Part shown: piece after piece, positions 1 through 8,062 of the stretch | Numbering within the stretch: position 1 is the stretch's first letter | Layout: each line of letters opens with the position of its first letter | DNA from: Kiloniella majae | GTDB taxonomy: Bacteria > Pseudomonadota > Alphaproteobacteria > Kiloniellales > Kiloniellaceae | Direction: 5' to 3' | DNA: 64,000 bases | NCBI RefSeq assembly: GCF_002118315.1 | Contig: NZ_MTSZ01000001.1 | Coordinates: forward strand, 1,236,001-1,300,000 | The notes under the pieces: model-generated | What the model was told of the DNA's origin: nothing | Database searches by the model: none | Seen by the model: the letters and a program-made list of their open reading frames with translations, nothing else | Translations under genes and position numbers: made by a program

Positions 1-1
1 G

Positions 2-397
2 CCGACTGACCCGGAAAACTATGTGCACCGTATTGGCCGTACAGGTCGTGCAGAAGCCACGGGTGATGCCTACTCATTCTGCTCGCCAAAAGAAATCGGC
101 ACCCTGAAACGCATTGAAAAATCTATCCGTCAGGATATCACCGTTGAAAAGGATCATCCTTTCCACGTTGAAATCAGCAAGCGCGATGCTAATTCCCAAA
201 AACCAAACAACCGTCGTGGCCGGAACTTTGGCAAACCAGGTGGCAACCGTGGTCGCGGTGGACCTGGCGGCCGTAGTGGTCCGGGACGTGGTCGTGCCGC
301 AGGTAACGGCAATGGTGGCTTCGGTGGTCGACAGGCTCAAAATGCCAATGGCGAGAACAGATCCCAGAAGAAATTCACCAAGCGTCAAGCAGCATAA
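2..397 (+). CDS. DEAD-box ATP-dependent RNA helicase, C-terminal part (5' end outside window)
   Basis: The open frame enters from the left edge of the window and ends at a TAA. The first residues read PTDPENYVHRIGRTGRAE, which is helicase motif VI (HRIGRTGR) of DEAD-box RNA helicases and contacts ATP and RNA in the second RecA-like domain. After the end of the helicase core comes a tail of about 70 residues rich in Gly, Arg and Asn (RGG-like, residues about 65-110), followed by a basic end. Tails of this kind bind RNA non-specifically and are typical of RhlE-type helicases, which act in ribosome assembly and RNA turnover in the cytoplasm. Only the last ~130 residues are present, so the subfamily (RhlE rather than DeaD or SrmB) is inference. 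A strong hairpin terminator follows 23 bases after the stop. Confidence 0.9.
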   Translation, partial: PTDPENYVHRIGRTGRAEATGDAYSFCSPKEIGTLKRIEKSIRQDITVEKDHPFHVEISKRDANSQKPNNRRGRNFGKPGGNRGRGGPGGRSGPGRGRAAGNGNGGFGGRQAQNANGENRSQKKFTKRQAA

Positions 398-420
398 AGC
401 TCGCTTCGCAATAATTATAC

Positions 421-458
421 AAAAAGAAAGGCTGCCCATTCCGGCAGCCTTTCTTTTT
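421..458. terminator. Bidirectional rho-independent terminator
   Basis: A perfect 16-bp inverted repeat (421-436 and 443-458) encloses a 6-base loop. The GC core GGCTGCC/GGCAGCC is flanked by A-runs and T-runs, so it can end transcripts on both strands. It lies between the helicase gene (plus strand) and the converging PAS gene (minus strand). Confidence 0.93.
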
Positions 459-496
459 GTCGTTTAAACTTGGATTCAGTAAAACTTCTGCACGAA

Positions 497-1054
497 TTAA
501 AGATTAATAAAATCTGTGAACGTCACAACCATGTTTACTGTTTCATCATCATCTGACAGCGGAAGCAGAATAGCATCGCCCTGCCACAAATTCGGGATAT
601 CTGATGGAACACCTTCGCGATCATAAACCGGGCATTTCTTTTCCGATACGATGCGATAGTTTGTCAGAACGTCTTCCACAGTAGTCCCAAAACTGCCATC
701 AGCAACAGTCCGCCCGGTCGGATCAAATCCCCGAGCTTCAACTTCCTTGGTGCCAACAAGACGATAGGTAAAATCAAGCGGCTTTCGCTTAACATCAACC
801 AGGATCATACTCGCCAGAAATGACTTCATCTCGACCGGATCAAGATCAGCACGCGAAGGCATAGAGCGGCCTTTACGCTTTGAATCCCAATATTCATAGA
901 ACGTCCGAATACTTTCCGGACAGGAGTCCAGAAAATCCAATGTTGTCAATCTGTCGTATTTCGGTTTCATTCCAAAAACTGGCCCACTAATTGGCTCTGC
1001 AACGGCAGAATGCCATCCTGTTTCATTTCTTAGCCCTGTTACATTCTTTTGCAT
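497..1054 (-). CDS. PAS domain-containing protein (PAS_5 family)
   Basis: A 185-residue soluble protein starting at ATG 1054. Residues about 48-185 look like the PAS_5 family of Rhodospirillales: a FYEYWDSKRKG start, the segment MPSRADLDPVEMKSFLASMI, then a PAS fold with TYRLVGTKEVEARGFDPTG and a C-terminal strand ending VVTFTDF. Family members are single-domain sensors of unknown signal and no output domain is attached, so it probably works through a partner. It is a single-gene unit, convergent with the helicase. Its 5' side contains an AT-rich palindrome at 1120-1137. Family assignment is by recognition of the sequence pattern; the ligand is unknown. Confidence 0.8.
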   Translation of the reverse strand: MQKNVTGLRNETGWHSAVAEPISGPVFGMKPKYDRLTTLDFLDSCPESIRTFYEYWDSKRKGRSMPSRADLDPVEMKSFLASMILVDVKRKPLDFTYRLVGTKEVEARGFDPTGRTVADGSFGTTVEDVLTNYRIVSEKKCPVYDREGVPSDIPNLWQGDAILLPLSDDDETVNMVVTFTDFINL

Positions 1055-1119
1055 GCAACTAAACCATTATCTTTATGAACGAATGCGAGTAAAAAATTAC
1101 AACGACCTGTCTCGCTTAT

Positions 1120-1137
1120 TGTAAATATATATTTACA
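1120..1137. promoter_or_regulatory. Perfect 18-bp AT-rich palindrome, possible operator
   Basis: A perfect palindrome of two 9-base arms (TGTAAATAT and its complement) lies between the divergent PAS_5 gene (start 1054) and the GST-like gene (start 1282). It could be an operator for a dimeric regulator acting on either gene. No regulator can be named from sequence. The rest of the 227-base gap is AT-rich with no other structure noticed. Confidence 0.45.
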
Positions 1138-1281
1138 TATAGTGTTCATAGCTATTCGCAATAGTACCTAGAGAATAATTTCCCATTAGAACAGCAAAAA
1201 TTGCGAGAATGATAAGACATTGAAATAATAGGAATATCGCGGTAAACCTATAACGTTAATTCATCTCTGGGTAGATTACGC

Positions 1282-1950
1282 ATGTCGCAAAAAACTCCAC
1301 TTCTTTACAGCTTTAGACGCTGCCCCTATGCCATGCGGGCCAGACTCGGTTTACAAAGCAGCCACCAATTTTGTGAGCTAAGAGAAATTGTTTTACGCGA
1401 CAAACCTTCGGAAATGCTTGAGGCATCACCAAAAGGTACAGTCCCCGTTTTGGTACTGTCCAACGGTGATGTTCTGGAAGAAAGCCTAGATATTATGCTC
1501 TGGGCTCTCAACCAACATGATCCGGAGAACTGGCTAACTCCTGAAATCGGCACATTCGATGAAATGCTGGTTCTGATTCATCGCTGCGAGAGCGAGTTCA
1601 AAGGGCATCTGGATCGATATAAATACGCCCCACGTTACGAAGAAGATGTTGACCCGATAGCGCACCGCACGCAGGCTGAAAACTTCTTGGGCGAGCTAGA
1701 CAAGTTACTCGCAAAAAATTCATTTCTATTTGGAGGGCAAAGATCACTGGCCGACATGGCCATTGCACCTTTTATCAGGCAATTCGCCAATGTTGATCGT
1801 GCATGGTTTGACCAAACTGACTATCCACACCTAAAATCCTGGCTATATGAATTTCTCGACTCTTCTCGCTTTAAAGCTACTTTGAAAAAATATCCCGTCT
1901 GGGCTACAGGTGATCCCGTCACCTACTTCCCGGAACAGCCCATCCCTTAA
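1282..1950 (+). CDS. Glutathione S-transferase family protein
   Basis: A 222-residue cytosolic protein. The N-terminal 75 residues have the thioredoxin-like GST fold: LLYSFRRCPYAMRARL with a CPYA motif (Cys14), then KGTVPVL with the cis-Pro, and the glutathione-binding EES-type turn (VLEESLDIMLW). The rest is the helical C-terminal domain, with LFGGQRSLADMAIAPFIRQF as the family hallmark. The Cys in the CPYA site resembles glutaredoxin-2-like or omega-class GSTs, which act as thiol transferases rather than on classical electrophiles. The substrate is unknown. It lies 41 bases upstream of arfB on the same strand and may share its transcript. Confidence 0.82.
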   Translation: MSQKTPLLYSFRRCPYAMRARLGLQSSHQFCELREIVLRDKPSEMLEASPKGTVPVLVLSNGDVLEESLDIMLWALNQHDPENWLTPEIGTFDEMLVLIHRCESEFKGHLDRYKYAPRYEEDVDPIAHRTQAENFLGELDKLLAKNSFLFGGQRSLADMAIAPFIRQFANVDRAWFDQTDYPHLKSWLYEFLDSSRFKATLKKYPVWATGDPVTYFPEQPIP

Positions 1951-1991
1951 ACGATACGAGCTCACTCCCGCAGGCTTCCTTAGGCAATATC

Positions 1992-2417
1992 ATGTTAAAA
2001 ATTACCAACACTATCCAGATTGCCCCGGAAGAACTTGAAGAGACCTTCATCAGGGCCTCTGGCTCTGGTGGTCAGAACGTCAACAAAGTATCCACAGCGG
2101 TACAATTGAGATTTAACGCAAAAAATAGCTCGGCTATTTCGAGTTTTGTTTTCAACCGCTTAAAGAGCATTGCAAGCCACCTGATGACACAAGATGGCGA
2201 GATCCTTATTACAGCAAACAGCCACCGTACTCAGGAACGAAACCGTCAGGATGCCCGTGACAGACTTGCTGATTTAATCAAAAAGGCCACAGTACAACAG
2301 AAATCACGTCGACCGACCAAACCTTCCAAATCAGCAAAAACAAAGCGAACGGATAAAAAAAAGCAGCGCGGCGAAATTAAAAAAGGTCGAGGACGAGTTT
2401 CAAAGTCAGATTACTAA
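1992..2417 (+). CDS. arfB: Alternative ribosome-rescue factor ArfB (peptidyl-tRNA hydrolase, YaeJ type)
   Basis: A 141-residue protein with a release-factor-like catalytic domain. The GGQ motif is at residues 26-28 within ASGSGGQNVNKVSTAVQL, whose glutamine methyl group in this family helps hydrolyse the peptidyl-tRNA ester. The last 40 residues are a lysine/arginine-rich tail (KSAKTKRTDKKKQRGEIKKG), which in ArfB inserts into the empty mRNA channel of stalled ribosomes. Length and layout match E. coli YaeJ (about 140 aa) and exclude RF1/RF2, which have extra domains. It follows the GST-like gene by 41 bases. Function in the cytoplasm on non-stop ribosomes is inferred from the family. Confidence 0.93.
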   Translation: MLKITNTIQIAPEELEETFIRASGSGGQNVNKVSTAVQLRFNAKNSSAISSFVFNRLKSIASHLMTQDGEILITANSHRTQERNRQDARDRLADLIKKATVQQKSRRPTKPSKSAKTKRTDKKKQRGEIKKGRGRVSKSDY

Positions 2418-2603
2418 AGATCACCGACCTTCCTAATTCTGTTGATGATAAAGCATCTAATATTGAGGCCTAATATTGAGAATGAGTACATTGCATAACA
2501 GGCATCGACTGTGCCCTTGATTTTCATAAGCGCCCATTACTCAAGACAGACCTATACACTTACCGACACAAAACCTACTTCACGAGTTTTATCTATACGG
2601 GCT

Positions 2604-2912
2604 CTATCTGTAATGAGGGCCAATTCTTTTCAGGTTCTTGGCAAACTCGCGATGCTCTTTAACATTTTTAGGACCGTGAACCCGTTTGGTGCTAGCAGGA
2701 TGATCCCCCAACCACCACGGGGCTTTCCATGCCGTTGCCGGGCGAACCGGCCTTGTTGTAAACCCACCACCACAATTTGGGCATACATTTTCAAAAACGC
2801 CATGTGCACAATCATTGCAGAACGTACATTCAAAAGAACAGATCTGAGCATCTTGTGATTCCGGGGGAAGATCTTTATCACAGTGTTCACAGGAAGGACG
2901 TAACTCCAACAT
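2604..2912 (-). CDS. DUF1272 domain protein (small zinc-ribbon-like)
   Basis: A small protein of about 102 residues. The first 60 residues (MLELRPSCEHCDKDLPPES, then CSFECTFCNDCA and CPNCGGGF) match the DUF1272 family, whose Cys pairs almost certainly bind zinc. I chose ATG at 2912 rather than the GTG three bases upstream; GGAG lies just upstream on the coding strand. The C-terminal 40 residues are basic and variable. The function of this family is unknown. It stands alone, convergent with arfB, with a 186-base gap (2418-2603) in which I see nothing. Confidence 0.78.
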   Translation of the reverse strand: MLELRPSCEHCDKDLPPESQDAQICSFECTFCNDCAHGVFENVCPNCGGGFTTRPVRPATAWKAPWWLGDHPASTKRVHGPKNVKEHREFAKNLKRIGPHYR

Positions 2913-3031
2913 CACCTACTCCGTTATTTACCAACAACTGATAAAGAAACCATACCCGAGCCGACAGCCTTCACAAGGCAAATGACACGCCCTATCCTGG
3001 CAAAATTCTATCAGAATCTGCCACTTACTTT

Positions 3032-3496
3032 TCAGCCCTCAATGGTCATTGGCACAAAAGTCGTTGCTTTTACGCGGGAAACAGCAATTGATGTCTGGAA
3101 ACGCCTTACATTACTGTCATTAAAAAAGAAACGATGCGTGAAAGCTTCGTAATCTTTCATATTCTTTGCAATAACAATTAATACAAAATCAGAGCCACCT
3201 GCCACACAATAACAATGCTGAACCTGGGGCTCTTTTTTGGCTCTTCGTTTAAAAGCATCCGTTTCATCAATACGGTCTCGTTCTAGGTCCACCGAAATAA
3301 CCGCGGTCACTTCATAACCAACAGCTTCGGGATCAACGATCGCATTTTCCGACTGTATAATACCACTTTCCCGCAAGCGTTTTAAACGTCGCTGTACCGA
3401 CGCAGTTGAAGCATGCGCCTTTTCTGACAGGACGGCTATTGGCGTTCGCGCATCTACCTGAAGCTCTTCTAAAATCCTCTTATCAACATCATCCAT
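3032..3496 (-). CDS. Lrp/AsnC family transcriptional regulator
   Basis: About 154 residues. The N-terminal AsnC-type helix-turn-helix reads DDVDKRILEELQVDARTPIAVLSEKAHASTASVQRRLKRL, followed by GII. Residues about 65-150 form the RAM (AsnC ligand-binding) domain with a GGSDFVLIV-type effector loop. Family members bind amino acids and form octamers. It is divergent from azlC/azlD, an amino-acid exporter pair, so it most likely controls their expression, as Lrp-type regulators commonly do for azlCD. The ATG at 3496 is preferred over a GTG three bases upstream. The ligand (a branched-chain or other amino acid) is inference. Confidence 0.88.
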   Translation of the reverse strand: MDDVDKRILEELQVDARTPIAVLSEKAHASTASVQRRLKRLRESGIIQSENAIVDPEAVGYEVTAVISVDLERDRIDETDAFKRRAKKEPQVQHCYCVAGGSDFVLIVIAKNMKDYEAFTHRFFFNDSNVRRFQTSIAVSRVKATTFVPMTIEG

Positions 3497-3620
3497 CACA
3501 TTACGATCACTATAATTAAAAATAAGATCTTAATAAATCATACTAAAGAATTTATTGATACATAAAAATCACCCCTCATTGTTACTGTCGTCGATCCAAC
3601 AAACATTTTTTGGTTATCTA

Positions 3621-4304
3621 ATGAAACAAGGTTTTTTAAGTATTCTTCCACTCGCTGCCGGTGCTGCAGCCTATGGATTTGCCTTTGGCGTTATCGCAGC
3701 ACAGCTCGATTTCCCGTGGTGGGGCATCGCAATAATGAGTGCTTCGGTACATGCAGGCTCTTCACAAATTGTTGCCGTTGAACAGTTTGCATCGGAAGGT
3801 TTTGTGATCGGTGCCGTCCTGGCCGGCTTAGCGCTTAACATGCGATACTTAGGCATTATCGCCTCACTCAATAGCGTCCTCAAAGAGGTCCCGTTGTTTC
3901 AACGTCTGTTCGCCATTCACATCACAAGTGATGAAAATTGGGCCCTAACCTTTGCCAAGCGCGCAAAAGATCCATCCATCGGTGCCCCCTTTCTGATCGG
4001 GTCTGGCTTAACGATGTTTGTGACCTGGATTATCTCAACAACTGGGGGGGCGTTGTTAGGACAATCTATTCCCAACCTTGTTGATTACGGTCTTGGTTTT
4101 GCCTTCACAGCCGCTTTCATAGCCATGGCACGTGCAATGTGGCGCAACAAGCAAGATACTCTGCCATGGGTCATAACATTCGTTGTTACCATCCTTCTGA
4201 TCAAGCTTTCTCTGGGCAGTGCCTTCGCCATTATAGCCGGCAGTATCGCAGGTGTTATCACAACAGGGCTCACACAACAGATAAGCAAAAAGGCTGCAGC
4301 ATGA
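3621..4304 (+). CDS. azlC: AzlC-family branched-chain amino-acid exporter, large subunit
   Basis: An integral membrane protein of about 227 residues. The signature FGVIAAQLDFPWWGIAIMSA, then SVHAGSSQIVAVEQFASEG and LALNMRYLGIIASL, is characteristic of AzlC/YgaZ. Several hydrophobic helices follow, including a GLGFAFTAAFIAMA segment. The frame is open from a TTG at 3555, but the ATG at 3621 (MKQGFLSILPLAAGAAAYGF) gives the normal AzlC N-terminus. It overlaps azlD by ATGA, so the two are translationally coupled. With AzlD it forms a proton-driven exporter of branched-chain or similar amino acids in the inner membrane. The divergent Lrp gene is its likely regulator. Confidence 0.9.
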   Translation: MKQGFLSILPLAAGAAAYGFAFGVIAAQLDFPWWGIAIMSASVHAGSSQIVAVEQFASEGFVIGAVLAGLALNMRYLGIIASLNSVLKEVPLFQRLFAIHITSDENWALTFAKRAKDPSIGAPFLIGSGLTMFVTWIISTTGGALLGQSIPNLVDYGLGFAFTAAFIAMARAMWRNKQDTLPWVITFVVTILLIKLSLGSAFAIIAGSIAGVITTGLTQQISKKAAA

Positions 4305-4600
4305 CTGATGCACAATGGTTCCTGATCGGAACACTGGCTTTAGGAGCCTATTCAATTCGCTTTCTGGGACTGGTAAGCGGACAACTCATCAGCGACAACA
4401 AACATCTTAGCAAATTTCTAGCTGATCTACCTGGCTGCCTGATCGTCGCTCTCATTGCCTCCTCCCTTGCCGGGGCTGATCCCATCACTTGGACAGCAGC
4501 AGCTATCGCCTTTGTTGTTGCTTTAATTTCCAATCATGTCGTCATAACGATGATATTTGGCTTCATCGCCATCTTTGCTTTGAAGCACTTTTTTATCTAG
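4301..4600 (+). CDS. azlD: AzlD-family branched-chain amino-acid exporter, small subunit
   Basis: A 99-residue membrane protein with about three to four hydrophobic segments. It has the AzlD/YgaH pattern: WFLIGTLALGAYSIRFLGLV at the start, KFLADLPGCLIVALIAS in the middle and an ISNHVVITMIFGF end. The ATG at 4301 overlaps the azlC stop (ATGA). The frame is open further upstream, but an earlier start would run inside azlC. It is the obligatory partner of AzlC in the exporter. No terminator was evident in the 54 bases before the convergent acetyltransferase gene. Confidence 0.88.
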   Translation: MTDAQWFLIGTLALGAYSIRFLGLVSGQLISDNKHLSKFLADLPGCLIVALIASSLAGADPITWTAAAIAFVVALISNHVVITMIFGFIAIFALKHFFI

Positions 4601-4654
4601 CTGACAGATCTGTTTCTCATTCAACTGAAACCAGTAATGACTGAAACTGATCCT

Positions 4655-5149
4655 TTAAATATCCAGCGCCATAAGAGTCTCACCCTGTAGAGAGATAGCC
4701 CCCAGTTTATCGTAAAATTTACGAGCTGGGGGATTACCCTTCCAGACTGTCCACATCAGCAATTCACAATCATTATACCGACCGATACGACGTAATTCTT
4801 CTATCATTGCCTGGCCAACACCTTGGGAACGCCAATCTTGGCGCACAAATAGATCAGTCATAAAAATCATGCCCTGAAAGCTATCTGCCCAAAATCCATA
4901 GCTAAAAATTGCATAGCCCAGAACGTCACTGTTCTTCTCAGCGATCAGCGCAGAAAAAAGCGGTTTTGTCCCAAAGCCATGTTTTATGAGTTTGGCAAGA
5001 TTAACTTCTGCATCAAACGGTGCCCGTACCTCCCCCAACCCAGAGAGATAGTCCGCAAATTCTTCAGCCATTTTCACAATTTTTGGCATGTCATCTTGCT
5101 CAGCAAACCGAATAACAATATCCGCGTCCATCATTTTATTCGTCCCCAT
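4655..5149 (-). CDS. GNAT family N-acetyltransferase
   Basis: 164 residues with a single GNAT fold: an N-terminal IRFAEQDDMPKIVKMAEEFA (strand 1/helix 1), the acetyl-CoA loop VRQDWRSQGVGQAMIEELRR (Q/R-x-x-G-x-G/A type), and the C-terminal WTVWKGNPPARKFYDKLGA that places the catalytic region. The last pattern and the overall size resemble diamine/spermidine acetyltransferase-like GNATs, but the substrate cannot be assigned. It is convergent with azlCD. Alternative starts are the two adjacent ATGs at 5131/5128, preceded by GGGGA. Confidence 0.82.
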   Translation of the reverse strand: MGTNKMMDADIVIRFAEQDDMPKIVKMAEEFADYLSGLGEVRAPFDAEVNLAKLIKHGFGTKPLFSALIAEKNSDVLGYAIFSYGFWADSFQGMIFMTDLFVRQDWRSQGVGQAMIEELRRIGRYNDCELLMWTVWKGNPPARKFYDKLGAISLQGETLMALDI

Positions 5150-5262
5150 CCCCCGCCAAAAAGCGCCTTTTCTGTTACTTCTGTGGAAAAAGATAGCTTT
5201 CTACGCAAATTTTACAGTATGATTTATGTAATTGATCTGTTTCTGTTCGGTTATTACAAACT

Positions 5263-6081
5263 ATGCCACCAAAGAACTGCGTTTCAAACGATTGGCACAA
5301 CAAAAGGAAAGGCTTTCTCTTTTTCTGTTTGAGTATTTTTATATCTCTTGCTTCAATAACAGAAACTTTAGCCGCTCCCAAAACTATCAAAATCGGTATT
5401 ACACACTTCCCCCCATTTTATGTTGTCGAACATGACCATCCCCTAAAGGGTCTTGGTCTGGATCTCATATCCGCCATGAACGATGCTCAGTCTGATTATA
5501 AATTCGAAGTTATTGAAGCGAGCCCACGCCGCCGCCACGATATGTTTCAAAAGGGGTTATATGACGTTTCCCTATTCGATCATTTAGATTGGGGCTGGAA
5601 TCCTGAAACCGTTGAGATCACCAAGGTTTATCTAAAGGGTGGAGAACGCTATATCAGTTCAAATAAAGCACAAGAAAAGCCAGACTTTTTCCAAAACATT
5701 TCGTCAAAAAAAATTGGCGCCATCCTTGGATACCATTACCGGTTCGCTGAATTTGAAACTGATCCACAGGAACTGAACAAACGCTTTGACATAAACCTGG
5801 TCGCCAATCAGGAACAAATCATCAAACAAGTCCTGTCAAACCGTATCGAAGTCGGTGTCATCTCTGAAACATTCCTGAAGAAATACCTGAGGGAAAACAA
5901 AGAAAATGCAGACAGGATTACGATCTCTGAAAATTACGATCAGGAATATAACTTTGTTGGCATTGTCAGAAAAAATGCCCCGATCTCGGCTCTAACCCTG
6001 GAAAGAATTATCGGCTCCGTCACCAGCAATCCAGAATACAAATGGATCGCCGTTAAGTACGGTATAAAGTGGCATCATTAA
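5263..6081 (+). CDS. Family-3-type periplasmic solute-binding protein (orphan)
   Basis: 272 residues. The N-terminus has a basic stretch (WHNKRKG) and a hydrophobic core (FLFFCLSIFISLASI) ending near LAA, so it is a likely Sec signal peptide. The mature part starts PKTIKIGITHFPPFYV, the typical first strand of polar-amino-acid binding proteins, followed by GLGLDLISAMNDAQ, and ends VTSNPEYKWIAVKYGIKWH. No permease or ATPase is adjacent, so it may be an orphan receptor or a degenerate, enzyme-like member. Its stop overlaps the convergent antiporter gene by 4 bases. Ligand unknown. Confidence 0.75.
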   Translation: MPPKNCVSNDWHNKRKGFLFFCLSIFISLASITETLAAPKTIKIGITHFPPFYVVEHDHPLKGLGLDLISAMNDAQSDYKFEVIEASPRRRHDMFQKGLYDVSLFDHLDWGWNPETVEITKVYLKGGERYISSNKAQEKPDFFQNISSKKIGAILGYHYRFAEFETDPQELNKRFDINLVANQEQIIKQVLSNRIEVGVISETFLKKYLRENKENADRITISENYDQEYNFVGIVRKNAPISALTLERIIGSVTSNPEYKWIAVKYGIKWHH

Positions 6082-7754
6082 AGTTTGTGATAATCCCGGA
6101 GCTTTTCGTAATCACCCTCTCGAAGATATTCAAACAAGGTACGTCGCTCTTCTTCCCCAACCCCTGCAGCCTCCAGAGCTGACGCACCCAGCCTCAAACT
6201 CGCTTCCACTGTTTCAGGGATCGCGTGAGAAGCACCAAGCTCCGTAAAGTGATCCGCATCCGGCCAATCCCTGACCCGAACGTGTAACGGTACATCTGGG
6301 TAAAGCCGCTTCATTGTGCGCACAACCCCTTCGGCGGCTTTGTAGTTATCCAGCGTTATTACAACCAGTCGTGCACGGCCTGCCCCCACTGATTTTAAAA
6401 TCTCCGGACGGCTGGCATCCCCAAACAATACATTATAGCCAAGGCGGCGACCCTCAGCGACTTTCTTTGCGTCCATATCAATTGCGACAGTCGAGACATC
6501 AACCTTCCGTAGCATCCCGGCAATCACTTCGCCTACTCGTCCAAATCCGGCGACAATAACGGGGCGTTCTGGTACTGGTTCAGAAACTTCCATGGCGTCT
6601 GATGCTGGGGATTTGAGCCATTCTGCGAGTAGCTCGCCGACCTTAACCATCATAGGCGTTGTTACCATGCTCAAGACAATAATAGCGATCAACGTCTCCA
6701 TCATGTCTTCCGGTAACAGACCCAGGCTATCCCCAAGGGTAAATAGTACAAACCCGAACTCCCCGGCCTGAGAGAGCAAAAACCCACACTTAACAGCAAT
6801 CGCCAAAGGCGTTTTCCAGATCTTCGCCAGAACAATAATCACCAGAGCCTTAATTGTAATAAGGGCAAGAGCTCCAAGGATAACGATTTCCAGATTGGCA
6901 AAGACTGATTCCGGCACAAACGACATGCCTACACTCATAAAAAACAGCCCGAGCAACAGGCCGCGAAATGGCATTACATCAGCTTCAATCTGCTGTTTAT
7001 ACTCTGATTCAGAGAGCAAAACGCCGGCGATAAAAGCCCCCATCGCCATGGAAAGCCCGACCAACTCCATGATCCAGGCAAAACCAAGCACGAGTAAAAG
7101 AGCCGTAGCAACAAAAACATCACTGTTTTTACTGTGCGCTATGGCGTGCAGCATCGGGTTAATCGCATAACGCCCGGCAATAAGAACCGAAATAAAGATG
7201 CCCACTGATTGTAAAAGCGCAAACCCCATAGACACAGAGAAACGCATCTCACCAAAAGACAACAGGGGCAAAAGGATCAATAAGGGAACAACGGCAAGAT
7301 CCTGGAAAAGAAGAATAGAAAAGCTGGTCCGCCCCCAATGACTGGTTGTTTGGTGCTGATCTGCCAATATCTGAACACCAAAAGCTGTCGATGAAAGCGC
7401 CAATCCAAAGCCAATAACCAGCGCCGTTTCTCGCGCGATACCAAAAGCAAAATAACTCAGGGCAGCGATGAGCAAACCCGAAACTGCGACCTGAAGCCCC
7501 CCCAGACCGAATACCAGCTTGCGCAAGACCCAGAGGCGTTGTGGTTTGATTTCGATCCCGATTAAGAAGAGAAGGAAAACGACACCGAACTCGCCGATAT
7601 GACGCATATAATCAGCATCATTTACAAGGCCAAGGCCCGCAGGGCCAATGAAAGCACCAGCTGCGAGATATCCAAGAACAGATCCAAGACCCAATCGACT
7701 AAACAACAAAACCGCAATTACGGATGCTGCCAGCAACGATATGATCTCGATCAT
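6078..7754 (-). CDS. CPA2 monovalent cation:proton antiporter with TrkA-N domain (Kef type)
   Basis: About 558 residues. Residues 1-390 form the Na/H-exchanger membrane domain of the KefB/KefC-RosB type, beginning MIEIISLLAASVIAVLLFSR with the signature GYLAAGAFIGPAGLGLV and a QAGEFGFVLF helix. Residues about 405-530 form a cytosolic NAD-binding TrkA-N/KTN domain (VIVAGFGRVGEVIA, then GDASRPEIL). The protein should exchange K+ or Na+ for H+ across the inner membrane under nucleotide control. The frame extends to a TTG at 7817, but ATG 7754 is chosen because AAGGGGAGAAG stands directly upstream. Whether the cation is K+ or Na+ cannot be told from sequence. Confidence 0.9.
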   Translation of the reverse strand: MIEIISLLAASVIAVLLFSRLGLGSVLGYLAAGAFIGPAGLGLVNDADYMRHIGEFGVVFLLFLIGIEIKPQRLWVLRKLVFGLGGLQVAVSGLLIAALSYFAFGIARETALVIGFGLALSSTAFGVQILADQHQTTSHWGRTSFSILLFQDLAVVPLLILLPLLSFGEMRFSVSMGFALLQSVGIFISVLIAGRYAINPMLHAIAHSKNSDVFVATALLLVLGFAWIMELVGLSMAMGAFIAGVLLSESEYKQQIEADVMPFRGLLLGLFFMSVGMSFVPESVFANLEIVILGALALITIKALVIIVLAKIWKTPLAIAVKCGFLLSQAGEFGFVLFTLGDSLGLLPEDMMETLIAIIVLSMVTTPMMVKVGELLAEWLKSPASDAMEVSEPVPERPVIVAGFGRVGEVIAGMLRKVDVSTVAIDMDAKKVAEGRRLGYNVLFGDASRPEILKSVGAGRARLVVITLDNYKAAEGVVRTMKRLYPDVPLHVRVRDWPDADHFTELGASHAIPETVEASLRLGASALEAAGVGEEERRTLFEYLREGDYEKLRDYHKL

Positions 7755-8062
7755 TCTTCTCCCCTTCTCCCGATTTAAATTTACTTGATGTAAATTTCCT
7801 CGGTGCAAATTTTCCAAGCGTAAATCAGTTCGTTTTTTTATCGTGGACTAAAACGCTTTTCATCTGAATTTCTTCCAGCATACAACCAGAATGAATATAT
7901 ATGGTTAATTTTTCAGAATCCGACGCTTGATCTTTCATCGACAATCTTAACACAATGAGTTTCAGCAAACCTTTGACCTAGCTCATCAAGATCGCCAAAA
8001 TCACGACTCAATAATACCTGCCCTCCTAGTTTTTACTACCCAATTTTCCAGTGAGTACTTTT
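7755..8062. other. Intergenic region between divergent antiporter and gamma-glutamyltransferase genes
   Basis: About 308 bases without a convincing gene. The side near the antiporter carries a short tandem repeat (7772-7816). The remainder is AT-rich and must contain promoters for two divergent genes. I could not recognise a known operator, riboswitch or RNA gene. Confidence 0.5.
7772..7816. repeat. Three imperfect tandem 15-bp AT-rich repeats
   Basis: Three successive 15-base units share a core of AAATTT with a preceding TGTA/TTTA/TGCA and a following C/T-rich end. They lie 18-62 bases upstream of the antiporter start codon, in its leader or promoter. They may be regulator half-sites spaced about 1.5 helical turns apart. 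In the longer TTG-initiated reading they would encode NLH-x-x-NLH-like peptides, which argues for chance coding. Confidence 0.4.

Noticed and set aside
7755..7817. N-terminal extension of the antiporter with NLH-like peptide repeats
   Set aside because: The upstream start would be TTG without a Shine-Dalgarno, whereas ATG 7754 has a strong one and fits the family N-terminus.
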